Assembly (NCBI RefSeq): GCF_014705615.1
Contig: NZ_JACXJA010000005.1
Coordinates: forward strand, 62,001-126,000
Origin: Paenibacillus oceani
Lineage (GTDB): Bacteria > Bacillota > Bacilli > Paenibacillales > NBRC-103111
DNA length: 64,000 bases
Direction: 5' to 3'
Under the pieces are notes generated by a model. That model had not been told where the DNA came from. It saw only the letters and a program-made list of their open reading frames with translations, and did not search any database. The translations under genes and the position numbers were made by a program. Positions 8,924 to 16,767 of the stretch are shown piece by piece (position 1 is the first letter of the stretch; the number at the start of each line of letters is the position of its first letter).

Positions 8924-8952
8924 AATTTATCGATTCCTGCCGAGGTTGTCAA
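8924..8952 (-). promoter_or_regulatory. SigA-type promoter of the FadR-type gene
   Basis: On the minus strand, TTGACA (8947-8952) and TAAATT (8924-8929) are separated by exactly 17 bases, upstream of the regulator start at 8857. Confidence 0.65.
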
Positions 8953-8992
8953 CGGATTCCGCAGAAAATCCGGTTTTTCCCGCACGAAAAAA

Positions 8993-9020
8993 GGGAGCGG
9001 CTTCGCGCAGCCTCACTCCC
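8993..9020 (-). terminator. Terminator of the ABC importer operon
   Basis: GGGAG and GGC on the minus strand pair with GCC and CTCCC across a GC-rich loop, followed by a run of T. It is immediately beyond the permease stop codon. Confidence 0.75.
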
Positions 9021-9022
9021 TC

Positions 9023-9859
9023 TCACTTCCGGTTCATCCTCGCTTCGAAGTACGCGACGATCTGATACATGACGGTTGCGACAATTGCAATGATCACCAG
9101 ACTTCCAAGCACAAGCGTAAAGTTGAACACCTGGAAGCCGTAAATAATCAAGTAGCCGAGCCCTTCCTTGGAGACGAGAAACTCGCCGACGATGACGCCG
9201 ATCCAGGCCAGACCAACATTCACCTTTAAGGTGGATACAATCGTAGGAAAGGATGCCGGCAAAATAACTTTCCGGTACGACGCGGCTCTCGAGCCTCCGA
9301 ACATCCGCACCACCTTTACATAATTCGCGTCCACTTCCTTGAAGCTGGAATAGACGACCAGCGTCGTAATAATGACGGTAACCGCCAGCGTAATGGCGAT
9401 GATCGACATCATATTCGGTCCGAGTCCGACGATGAACAAAGGGCCGAGCGCCACCTTCGGCATGCTGTTCGCTACGACGATGTAAGGGTCGAGCACTCGC
9501 GCCAGAAATGGCGACCACCAGATCAAGGTGGCCACCCCCGTTCCGATCAGAGTGCCTAACACAAAGCCGATTCCGGTTTCCAGCACCGTCGTCCACACAT
9601 GCGGCAGCAGCGTGCCGTCGGCGATCTTATCCGCAAGCAGGGTGGCAATTTTACTAGGGTAGCTGAACAGCAGCACATCGATCCATTTGAACCGTCCGGC
9701 CAGCTCCCACAAGCCGATAAATAGGACCAGAATGGCGATCTGGGTCGTAATCACGGCAACGCTTCTGCGCCGGTTCCGGCTGCGGTGCTGCTTGTAAATG
9801 AGTTCCGGCAGGCCGGACGTCTCGCCGACATCCGCCGTTTGCCCGTGTCGAGGGGTCAT
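9023..9859 (-). CDS. ABC transporter permease, SsuC/TauC type
   Basis: The 278-residue membrane protein has about six transmembrane helices and the BPD-transporter inner-membrane domain with the EAA-like loop (EVDANYVKVVRMFGGS, then YRKVILPASFP). This subfamily forms the channel for sulfonates, nitrate, taurine or pyrimidine/thiamine precursors. It starts directly after the ATPase stop codon (TAA-ATG with no gap), so the two are translationally linked. The substrate cannot be read from the sequence. Confidence 0.9.
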   Translation of the reverse strand: MTPRHGQTADVGETSGLPELIYKQHRSRNRRRSVAVITTQIAILVLFIGLWELAGRFKWIDVLLFSYPSKIATLLADKIADGTLLPHVWTTVLETGIGFVLGTLIGTGVATLIWWSPFLARVLDPYIVVANSMPKVALGPLFIVGLGPNMMSIIAITLAVTVIITTLVVYSSFKEVDANYVKVVRMFGGSRAASYRKVILPASFPTIVSTLKVNVGLAWIGVIVGEFLVSKEGLGYLIIYGFQVFNFTLVLGSLVIIAIVATVMYQIVAYFEARMNRK

Positions 9860-10651
9860 TTACGTCTCCCTCCTTGCTTCCATCTCTTCGAATTCGTTCC
9901 ATATCTCGTTAAACAGCGAATGAAATCCCGGCAGCTCCCTTGCTTTCATCGGACTCGCTTCGCGAATCGGACCGTAAATGCTCATCTCCCGCCGAACCTG
10001 TCCCGGGCTGTGATCGAGCACGATAACCCGGTCGCTCATCGCGATCGCTTCCGTGATATCGTGCGTTACGAGTATGGCCGACTTGCGTCTGGCTCGCAGC
10101 GTATCCAGTACAAGCTGCTCCAATTGGAGCTTCGTCTGGTAATCGAGGGCGGAGAACGGCTCGTCAAGCAGCATAATGTCGGGCGAGGTTGCCAGTGTTC
10201 TTACCAGTGCGGCCCGCTGCCGCATCCCTCCTGACAGCTGATGGGGATAACGGCTGACGACATCGGCAAGCCCCATCTCGCCGAGCATCCGAGATACGTT
10301 TTTTTTGTGTTCGGCCGTCACTTTCCCTTGCAGCTCCAGTCCGATACAAGCGTTATCGAGTATCGTTCGCCACGGAAACAAATAATCGTGCTGCAGCATA
10401 TAACCGACCTTCGAAGAAGGACCATCCACCGGCTGGCCGAACAGTTGCACATGACCCGCCGTCGGTTCGATCAGTCCGGCAATTATAGATAGCAGAGTCG
10501 TCTTGCCGCAGCCGCTCGGGCCTACCAGACTGACGAATTCCCCCTCTGCCAGCGTAAGGCAGACCCGGTCGACCGCCAGTGATGCGCCTTTGTCGGATAC
10601 GTAAACGTGAGTCACATCGCTTAGGACGACCGCAGGTTTCTTATCCGTCAC
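9860..10651 (-). CDS. ABC transporter ATP-binding protein, SsuB/TauB type
   Basis: A 263-residue ATPase that energises the adjacent importer. Walker A is GPSGCGKTT, the signature LSGGMRQR, Walker B IMLLDEPFSALD, and the switch histidine VTHD. The order binding protein - ATPase - permease, all close together on the minus strand, is the usual one for nitrate/sulfonate/bicarbonate-type importers. Confidence 0.92.
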   Translation of the reverse strand: MTDKKPAVVLSDVTHVYVSDKGASLAVDRVCLTLAEGEFVSLVGPSGCGKTTLLSIIAGLIEPTAGHVQLFGQPVDGPSSKVGYMLQHDYLFPWRTILDNACIGLELQGKVTAEHKKNVSRMLGEMGLADVVSRYPHQLSGGMRQRAALVRTLATSPDIMLLDEPFSALDYQTKLQLEQLVLDTLRARRKSAILVTHDITEAIAMSDRVIVLDHSPGQVRREMSIYGPIREASPMKARELPGFHSLFNEIWNEFEEMEARRET

Positions 10652-10673
10652 TTGCAGTCACCTTCCTTCGGCG

Positions 10674-11684
10674 TCACTTTTTGGCGGACTCGATCGCCTT
10701 CGAAGCGAACGAATTGTCCACCAGCGTCTTGTAATCGGCACGCTGCTTCAGTTCTCCGGCCGACTGCATGACGTCCTGTAGATTGTTCCATTCCTTCTCG
10801 TCGACGATCGGATCGGTGGCGAACGATTGCTGCTCCTTGTACCGCTTCACGACCGCTTTGACGATTTCTTTATCGGTATCGGTAAAATACGGAATGACCG
10901 CCTGGGCGATTTCATCGACCGATTTGTCGGCAACCCATTGTTGCGCCCGGTAGACGGCGTTCGTAAACTTCTGGATCGTTTTTGCGTTTTTGGTCAGGAA
11001 GCTTTTCTTCGTCATGTAGACCGTGTAAGGAAGCAGTCCGCTCTCCACCCCGAACGAAGCAATGACGAACCCTTTGCCTTCCTTCTCGATGACGGCCGCC
11101 TGCGGCTCGAACATTTGCACGTAGTCGCCGGTGCCGGACGAGAAAGCCGCCGGGATGTTGGCGAAATCGATGTTTTGGATCAGCTTCAAATCTTTTTGCG
11201 GATCGATTCCTTTTTTCTTCAGCGTAAATTCTCCGGCCATCTGCGGCATGCCGCCTTTTCGTTGGCCGAGAAACGTACTCCCCTTCAGCATGGACCAGTC
11301 GAACTTGTCGATTTTTTTGCGCGATACGAGAAACGTCCCGTCCGTCTGGGTCACTTGCGCGAAATTCACGACCGGATCGTCGGCTCCTTGCTGATACACG
11401 TAAATCGACGTCTCTGACCCGACCAGCGCCACATCAATCGTGCCGGACAGCAGCGCCGTCATCGTCTTATCCCCGCCTGCGGTCGTCGTCAGCTCGACAT
11501 CCAGCCCCTCCTCCTTGAAAAAACCTTGACTCAACGCCACGTACTGAGGCGCGTAAAAGATCGAACGGGTCACTTCCCCGATCCGAATCTTCGTCTGGTC
11601 GCCTCCGGAGCCCGAGCAGGCGGCCAGCAGCACGGGAACGGCGGCCACGATCGCGATCAGGAGACACCTTAACGTTTTGCCCAT
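10674..11684 (-). CDS. ABC transporter substrate-binding lipoprotein, NMT1/SsuA-like
   Basis: From the ATG at 11684 (GGAGGA 7-8 bases upstream) it is 336 residues. The signal peptide ends in a lipobox LLAAC, so the mature protein is membrane-anchored. The body has the NMT1/SsuA fold pattern: YAPQYVALSQGFFKEEGLDVEL, and DVALVGSETSIYVYQQG. Family members bind sulfonates, nitrate, or the thiamine precursor HMP and its analogues. No TPP or other riboswitch can be fitted into the short upstream region. It heads a three-gene operon with the ATPase and permease. Confidence 0.88.
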   Translation of the reverse strand: MGKTLRCLLIAIVAAVPVLLAACSGSGGDQTKIRIGEVTRSIFYAPQYVALSQGFFKEEGLDVELTTTAGGDKTMTALLSGTIDVALVGSETSIYVYQQGADDPVVNFAQVTQTDGTFLVSRKKIDKFDWSMLKGSTFLGQRKGGMPQMAGEFTLKKKGIDPQKDLKLIQNIDFANIPAAFSSGTGDYVQMFEPQAAVIEKEGKGFVIASFGVESGLLPYTVYMTKKSFLTKNAKTIQKFTNAVYRAQQWVADKSVDEIAQAVIPYFTDTDKEIVKAVVKRYKEQQSFATDPIVDEKEWNNLQDVMQSAGELKQRADYKTLVDNSFASKAIESAKK

Positions 11685-11774
11685 GGGACAATCCTCCTTC
11701 ACATCGGTTTGATGCCATCATCATATGCAGCCGCCTAGCGGAGGGTTAATAAGTTGAGACGCGCACACGAAAAA

Positions 11775-11800
11775 GCCGGTTATCCAATATGGATACCGGC
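11775..11800 (-). terminator. Terminator downstream of the M32 carboxypeptidase
   Basis: GCCGG-TATCC-ATATT-GGATA-ACCGGC on the minus strand is followed by CTTTTT. Confidence 0.85.
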
Positions 11801-11840
11801 ACTTGATCGGATTCGTAGAACCTAGTATGGAAACAATCCG

Positions 11841-13364
11841 CTACAGTTTGTAGATTTCCTTATATTTGGACTGCAAATAATCGACCAGATAGTCGGGATT
11901 GAGCGGCTCGCCCGTAACCCGGGTAATGACCTCATCCGGTGTGAGCAGCTTGCCGTAACGATAAATGTTTTCGATAAGCCAGTTTTTGATCGCCGCGAAT
12001 TCGCCCTTGGCAACCAGATCGTCCAGATCGCCCAGCGCCTTTTCCATCGTATGACGGATCTGCGCGGAGTACAGGTTGCCCAGCGAGTAAGAAGGAAAAT
12101 AACCGAAGCTGCCGCCGGACCAGTGGACGTCCTGAAGGACGCCTTCCCCGTCGTTGCTTGGCGTTACGCCAAGATATTCCTTATACTTCTCGTTCCAGTA
12201 AGCCGGCAAATCGGCGACGGCAAGCGAGCCGTCGAACAGCTTCTTCTCGATCTCGTAACGGATCATGATATGCAGGTTGTAGGTCAACTCGTCGGCCTCG
12301 ATCCGGATCAGCGAAGGCTGCACGACATTGATTCCGCGATAAAACGATTCCGCCGAAACCTCTCCGAGACGGTCCGGGTACAGCGCCTTCAGCTCCGGCA
12401 AATACCGATTCCAGAACGACCGGCTGCGCCCGATCATATTTTCCCAAAACCGCGACTGCGATTCGTGAATCCCCATCGAGGTGCCGGTGCATAACGTCGT
12501 GCCGATCAATTCCTCGGATATGTTCTGCTCATATAGAGCATGGCCGCATTCGTGGATCGTGCCGAACAGCGCGCTCGTGACATCGTCGGTCAAGTACCGG
12601 GTCGTAATCCGCACGTCACCTGGGTTCAACCCGGTGGCGAACGGGTGTACGCTCTCGTCCAGACGACCCGCATCGAAATCATAGCCGAGTTCGCCCAGGA
12701 TGTACCGGCTGAACTTCTTCTGCTGTTCGACATCGAACGATTGCTTCAAAAAGGAAGTATCAGGAACGCTCGCGGATTTCTGAATATCTGCCACAAGCGG
12801 CACGAGCTTCTCCCGGAGCCCCGCAAACAGCGGGTCCAGCTTCTCGACCGTCATGCCCGGCTCGTACATGTCGAGAAGCGTATTGTATTTATGTCCCTCA
12901 TAACCCCACATCTCGATAAACTCCAGATTGGCGGCCACGATTTTTTCCAGAAACGGCTGGAACATGGCGAAATCCGACTTTTCTTTCGCTTCTTCCCACA
13001 CCGACTCCGCTTGGGAAGTCAGCACGACGTAAGCCTGGTACTTGTCGGCCGGAATTTTCTTGCTGCGGTCGTACTCTTTCTTGCACTCCTCGACGAGCTT
13101 GCGGTTCAGCTCATCCAGCTGCCCGAATACGCCGGGCTCCGTCAGTTCTTCTATGTAACGCCCCATCTCGTCCGATACGGACATTTTGAACATTTCCGCG
13201 GACAGCTCCCCGATCGCCTCGGAACGGACTCCGACACCTTTTTTGGGCGCGCCGGTGCGCAAATCCCAATACATCACATCCAGCGCTTCGCCGTAACTTT
13301 TCATTTTCCTGACATAGCTTCGAAACGACTTCAGCTTGTCGGCCAGCGGTTCAGTTACACTCAT
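11841..13364 (-). CDS. Carboxypeptidase M32 (thermostable carboxypeptidase 1 type)
   Basis: A zinc or cobalt metallocarboxypeptidase that trims C-terminal residues from peptides in the cytosol. The 507-residue protein (start at 13364, MSVTEPL) carries the M32 signature HECGH in GTIHECGHALYEQN, with the third ligand Glu in GIHESQSRFWEN, and the DVRITTRY motif. The length is typical for the family. A GGAGG lies 12 bases before the ATG, slightly far; an upstream ATG at 13412 has no better site. It is a single gene with its own terminator. Confidence 0.93.
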   Translation of the reverse strand: MSVTEPLADKLKSFRSYVRKMKSYGEALDVMYWDLRTGAPKKGVGVRSEAIGELSAEMFKMSVSDEMGRYIEELTEPGVFGQLDELNRKLVEECKKEYDRSKKIPADKYQAYVVLTSQAESVWEEAKEKSDFAMFQPFLEKIVAANLEFIEMWGYEGHKYNTLLDMYEPGMTVEKLDPLFAGLREKLVPLVADIQKSASVPDTSFLKQSFDVEQQKKFSRYILGELGYDFDAGRLDESVHPFATGLNPGDVRITTRYLTDDVTSALFGTIHECGHALYEQNISEELIGTTLCTGTSMGIHESQSRFWENMIGRSRSFWNRYLPELKALYPDRLGEVSAESFYRGINVVQPSLIRIEADELTYNLHIMIRYEIEKKLFDGSLAVADLPAYWNEKYKEYLGVTPSNDGEGVLQDVHWSGGSFGYFPSYSLGNLYSAQIRHTMEKALGDLDDLVAKGEFAAIKNWLIENIYRYGKLLTPDEVITRVTGEPLNPDYLVDYLQSKYKEIYKL

Positions 13365-13506
13365 CTGTGAATCGTGCCTCCTTCGGAATTTAAGTACGGA
13401 TGGTTTCATCATACTTGTTCAAGAAAGAGGAAGCAACTTTGGGCCCCGGCCCTCCTGTATGGTATAATAAACGGTCATACGGCACCGAACAGGGGAGGGG
13501 AACGAG

Positions 13507-13857
13507 ATGAACATCCAATTTACCGATGAAGCCGCCGCTCATATACGGGATACGTATTTTGCCAAAAGCGCGGCAGGCGCGATCAAGCTTGCCTACGATA
13601 CGGAAGGCTGCGGATGCGCCGTTAACGGAGTAGCCGCTCTGTGGCTCGTCGACAGTCCGGAGGAAGACGACATGCTGGCGCGCAGCAATGTGTTTACGAT
13701 CTTTTACGACCCTCGACACGAGGTGTATTTCGAAGAACGGCTGTTTGTCGACAAGCGCGGCGGTGCCGGAGACTTCGTACTAAAAAGCAGCGCGCAAACC
13801 TACAATCCGTCCATGAAAGTGATCGACCGCCGCACGTCCGCCGCAAACCGTTTCTAA
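13507..13857 (+). CDS. HesB/IscA-like iron-sulfur cluster biosynthesis family protein
   Basis: The 116-residue protein resembles the Bacillus YneR/YqkB-type branch of the HesB/IscA fold: it opens with NIQFTDEAAAHI and has YDTEGCGCAVNG, with a CGC pair in place of the usual spaced cysteines. It lacks the C-terminal CGCG motif of true A-type carriers, so a role as an iron-sulfur scaffold is uncertain. AGGGGAGGGG precedes the ATG. It is transcribed alone on the plus strand, opposite to its neighbours. Confidence 0.75.
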   Translation: MNIQFTDEAAAHIRDTYFAKSAAGAIKLAYDTEGCGCAVNGVAALWLVDSPEEDDMLARSNVFTIFYDPRHEVYFEERLFVDKRGGAGDFVLKSSAQTYNPSMKVIDRRTSAANRF

Positions 13858-13879
13858 TCGACAGCGGCAATGCCACAGC

Positions 13880-13934
13880 AAAAAAGAGGCTAACCGGAAT
13901 CGTGCTAAATTCCCGGAAGCCTCTTTCTTTTTTT
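13880..13934. terminator. Bidirectional terminator between hesB-like gene and carbonic anhydrase
   Basis: AAAGAGGCT and AGCCTCTTT arms with an inner CCGGAAT/TTCCCGG pairing, and A/T runs on both sides, serve the two convergent genes. Confidence 0.8.
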
Positions 13935-14511
13935 ATTTCGGCTGTTCAGTCAGCTCGTAGCCAGCGTCGACGACGTCCAGCTTGCCGGTTTTCGGATCGA
14001 TCACCAGGCCATGGACCGGAATTTTCGGCACTAGCGGATGGTTGCGGATCAGGCTGACGCTGCTTTTAATGCTCTCGCTAACGTCTTCGAAGCCGCGAAG
14101 CCATCTTTCGATATGAAGGCCGGAGTTCTCCAAAATTTCGAGCGTTCTCTCCTCGATGCCTCTCTCCAGAAACTTCTGCTTCATCCGCTGTGGATTTAAG
14201 TTGCTCATCCCGCAATCGTAATGGCCGATCACGAGCACTTCCTCCGCCCCGAGCTCGTAAATCGCAACAATAATACTGCGCATAATGCCGCCGAAAGCGG
14301 TCGATACGACTCCGCCTGCGGATTTAATCATTTTGACGTCGCCGTTTTTGATGTTCATGCTGGCATGAAGCAGCTCGATCAGCCGGGTATCCATACACGT
14401 CAGCACGACGAATTTTTTATCGGGAAATTTAGAAGTCATATATGGTTCGAACATATTTTGCTCCACAAAGGAACGGTTGAATTCAATAATTTGATCCAGC
14501 AGTCTTTTCAT
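13933..14511 (-). CDS. Beta-class carbonic anhydrase
   Basis: Interconverts carbon dioxide and bicarbonate. From the ATG at 14511 (MKRLLDQ; AAGGA 8 bases upstream) it is 192 residues. The zinc ligands are visible in VLTCMDTRL (Cys-X-Asp-X-Arg) and GHYDCGM (His-X2-Cys). It is of the YtiB/YbcF type common in Bacillota. The frame extends upstream to 14700 but that part overlaps the preceding gene and has no ribosome site. The gene follows the HD-domain gene by about 50 bases and may share its transcript. Confidence 0.92.
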   Translation of the reverse strand: MKRLLDQIIEFNRSFVEQNMFEPYMTSKFPDKKFVVLTCMDTRLIELLHASMNIKNGDVKMIKSAGGVVSTAFGGIMRSIIVAIYELGAEEVLVIGHYDCGMSNLNPQRMKQKFLERGIEERTLEILENSGLHIERWLRGFEDVSESIKSSVSLIRNHPLVPKIPVHGLVIDPKTGKLDVVDAGYELTEQPK

Positions 14512-14564
14512 CGCAATAGTCCTTCCTGTGTCAGTATGAGTTTCGCGCTGCAAAGGGCTGCAGC

Positions 14565-15155
14565 TTACTTTGCAATAAAACCTTTTTCGACAGCTTCGGC
14601 GACCAGTCGCTCGGCGTAACTCCACAGCTCCGAAGCTCCTTCGCCGATCTGACGGTTTCTGGCCAGCACCCGGTCGCTTGTGATGCCATGCTCGTTCCAC
14701 GACTGTCCTTCATTCTCGAAATTAAGCAGCATCGGCTGCAGCCGGTCGACGGCGGAAGCGAATCTCGACTCGCTCGTCTCCCTCGCTTCGAACTCTTCCC
14801 ATAACGCGATGCATTCCTGCCTCTGGTCGTCCGGCAGAAGGCCGAATATGCGCTGCGCCGCCGCCATTTCGCGGTCATATTTGCCTTCGAGCCCTTTTTC
14901 GTCGTAGGCGAACGTATCTCCGGCGTCTATTTCTACGAGATCGTGAATCAATAGCATCTTCAAAGATTTCAGCAAGTCCGGTTTCGGTTCGTTCGCATGC
15001 TCATGCAGCATCATCGCCATCATCGCCAGATGCCACGTATGCTCCGCGTCGTTCTCGAACCGCTCCTTGCCGATAATGCGGCTTTTGCGATAAATCTGCT
15101 TCAGCTTGTCAATCTCCAGTATGAACCGGATTTGCTGTTCCAGCCTGGCGTTCAT
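14565..15155 (-). CDS. HD-domain phosphohydrolase, YfbR/HDDC2-like
   Basis: A 196-residue metal-dependent phosphohydrolase of the 5'-deoxynucleotidase/HDDC2 group. The HD motifs are readable: H in DAEHTWHLAMMA, HD in LIHDLVEIDAGDTFAYD, and the conserved Glu/Asp that follow. Family members dephosphorylate deoxynucleoside monophosphates; the exact substrate here is unknown. It starts 4 bases after the DUF309 gene ends, so the two are probably co-transcribed. Confidence 0.88.
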   Translation of the reverse strand: MNARLEQQIRFILEIDKLKQIYRKSRIIGKERFENDAEHTWHLAMMAMMLHEHANEPKPDLLKSLKMLLIHDLVEIDAGDTFAYDEKGLEGKYDREMAAAQRIFGLLPDDQRQECIALWEEFEARETSESRFASAVDRLQPMLLNFENEGQSWNEHGITSDRVLARNRQIGEGASELWSYAERLVAEAVEKGFIAK

Positions 15156-15159
15156 CCAC

Positions 15160-15705
15160 TCACCCTTCCGCTTGAATGGCTGCGTTCCGTCTCCGTTCAG
15201 CCTCCCTTTGCCTGGCTTCGATCACGTCGCTCCGGTCGCGCAGCGTATGTTTGTGAATCAGATAACGGTTGGCCGAATCGCTCGGCTGCCTCCAGACGAG
15301 TCCCCGCTCCCTGCATACGTTCTCGCACAATGCGAGTAAAGCGTCGTCCGTAAGCGGCAAATCCATATCGGTGAAAGGAATCGCATCATCCGAGGATAGT
15401 TCCTCCAGCTTGCGCCCTATTTGCTCGCGAAATGCCGGCGCATCGATACCCAGCGACTGCAGATGACGATCATCCGTATTGAGCAGCGACGCCGCCAACA
15501 TCTTCACGGCGCCTCTCCGGTTGCCCCGCCTGTGGTGGTACAGCGCAACAGCCACTTGGATAAGCCCGACCCAGGTTTTGCTTCTCGGATCGTGAGGGTG
15601 TTCCTTCCAGTATTCCTCCAATATTTCGTGACACTCGAACAAGTCGCGATCCGCATGGAAATGAATCAGGTATTCGACGTAAGCTTCGGGATACACGCCG
15701 GCCAC
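15160..15705 (-). CDS. DUF309 domain protein
   Basis: The 181-residue protein matches the DUF309 pattern near its N-terminus: FHADRDLFECHEILEEYWKEH then WVGLIQVAVALYHHRRGN. The family (B. subtilis YpuF-like) is an all-helical fold of unknown function. It starts at a GTG with GAGAGG just upstream and leads the small operon DUF309 - HD - carbonic anhydrase. The C-terminal third (basic, RRR-rich) is not conserved in the family as far as I can tell. Confidence 0.82.
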   Translation of the reverse strand: MAGVYPEAYVEYLIHFHADRDLFECHEILEEYWKEHPHDPRSKTWVGLIQVAVALYHHRRGNRRGAVKMLAASLLNTDDRHLQSLGIDAPAFREQIGRKLEELSSDDAIPFTDMDLPLTDDALLALCENVCRERGLVWRQPSDSANRYLIHKHTLRDRSDVIEARQREAERRRNAAIQAEG

Positions 15706-15932
15706 CGCCTCTCACTTCTAAGTTGGATTCCATCCCTATATTATATCACGATGGTTTTGAACTCTACAATTGGCAGATTTTCATCCGGCATCCGTTCCTC
15801 TCGGCGGCTCTGCCGAAAAAATATTTAAAAAACATTAAAAAAAGTTAATAAAAAGCGAAACCGATGCCCAGGCTATTCGTAGTACATAACGCAGTGCAAA
15901 TTTTAAACGCTTTCCACAGGAGGGTAATTACA

Positions 15933-16352
15933 ATGAAAAAATGGATGCTGGTACTGATGGCTAGCCTGCTGTTCGTAGCATTCAGCGGTGTGGAGTCGGT
16001 AGATGCCAAACCAAAAGGCGGCAGTTATAAGTCCGGCAATAAATCGTATTCGCCGACCGACAATGCGACGAAGACCGATCCGGGCAAATCGACGACGAAT
16101 CCGACTACCCCTGCTACCGCAGGAGCTGCAAAACCCGGCCTCTTCGGCGGCGGCGGCTTTATGAAAGGCTTGATGATCGGCGGTCTGGCCGGCATGCTGT
16201 TCGGCGGATTGTTCGGAGGCATGGGCTTCCTCGGCAATATTCTCGGACTGTTGATTAACGTGATGGCGATCGTCGCGCTGATCGTACTAATCCGTTACGT
16301 GTACGTGTACTTCCGCGACCGTAACAAAACGAAGAAGAGATTCCAAGAATGA
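15933..16352 (+). CDS. Small exported/membrane protein, Gly-rich hydrophobic segment
   Basis: The 139-residue protein starts at the ATG at 15933 after an ideal AGGAGGG. It has a signal peptide (ending VDAKPKGG), a Ser/Thr/Pro-rich linker, a glycine-rich hydrophobic hairpin (GLMIGGLAGMLFGGLFGG) and one more transmembrane helix before a basic tail. This is the layout of the N-terminal part of Tim44-like-domain proteins in Bacillota, but the Tim44 domain itself is absent. Its stop overlaps the start of the next gene (ATGA), so the two are coupled. Function unknown. Confidence 0.75.
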   Translation: MKKWMLVLMASLLFVAFSGVESVDAKPKGGSYKSGNKSYSPTDNATKTDPGKSTTNPTTPATAGAAKPGLFGGGGFMKGLMIGGLAGMLFGGLFGGMGFLGNILGLLINVMAIVALIVLIRYVYVYFRDRNKTKKRFQE

Positions 16353-16627
16353 TATTAAACGAACAAGAGATCATTAACGCGATCTGTACGCATATGGCCG
16401 AACGCAAAGGCGTTCAACCGGCGCAAGTTAACGTTCAGCTGGAATGGGACGAGAGTCTCGGATTTTCCGCTGAGGTTACGATCGACGGCCGTTCCCAATA
16501 TATCGTCGAAGCGAATATGCTGGAAGCGATCGAGCGGTACATGCTCAGCCATTACGACCGCCGCGTATTCCGCAGTGATCTGGAGCTCGACGTCGAAGAC
16601 GAAATGTTCTGCAGAATTAAAGAGTAG
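16349..16627 (+). CDS. YxcD-like small protein (DUF2653)
   Basis: A 92-residue acidic cytosolic protein beginning MILNEQEIINAICTHMAER, with VQLEWDESLGFSAEV and the ending FRSDLELDVEDEMFCRI; this resembles the YxcD family of Bacillus, whose function is unknown. It overlaps the preceding membrane-protein gene by 4 bases and is followed by a strong terminator, so the pair forms a two-gene operon. Confidence 0.75.
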   Translation: MILNEQEIINAICTHMAERKGVQPAQVNVQLEWDESLGFSAEVTIDGRSQYIVEANMLEAIERYMLSHYDRRVFRSDLELDVEDEMFCRIKE

Positions 16628-16651
16628 CCGCCAGCCGGCTGAAGTGGTTGA

Positions 16652-16676
16652 CGCCCCGATTCATCGGGGCGTTTTT
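16652..16676 (+). terminator. Terminator of the YxcD-like operon
   Basis: CGCCCCGA-TTCA-TCGGGGCG followed by TTTTT, 25 bases after the stop codon. Confidence 0.92.
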
Positions 16677-16767
16677 CGCGCTTTCTCTTCTTTTTTGAAA
16701 TCTCGCAACTATTTCCGTTTTGCGGCGTCTGATATAGTGCGAGATTGCGAGAGAAAGAGGTCGAGAG

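Noticed and set aside
11685-11770. TPP or other riboswitch ahead of the NMT1-like binding protein
   Set aside because: Only about 90 bases separate the gene from the preceding terminator, and none of the conserved TPP motifs can be found.
13933-14700. Longer carbonic anhydrase start at 14700
   Set aside because: The extra 63 residues are basic and unlike the family, overlap the HD gene, and lack a ribosome site; the ATG at 14511 has one.
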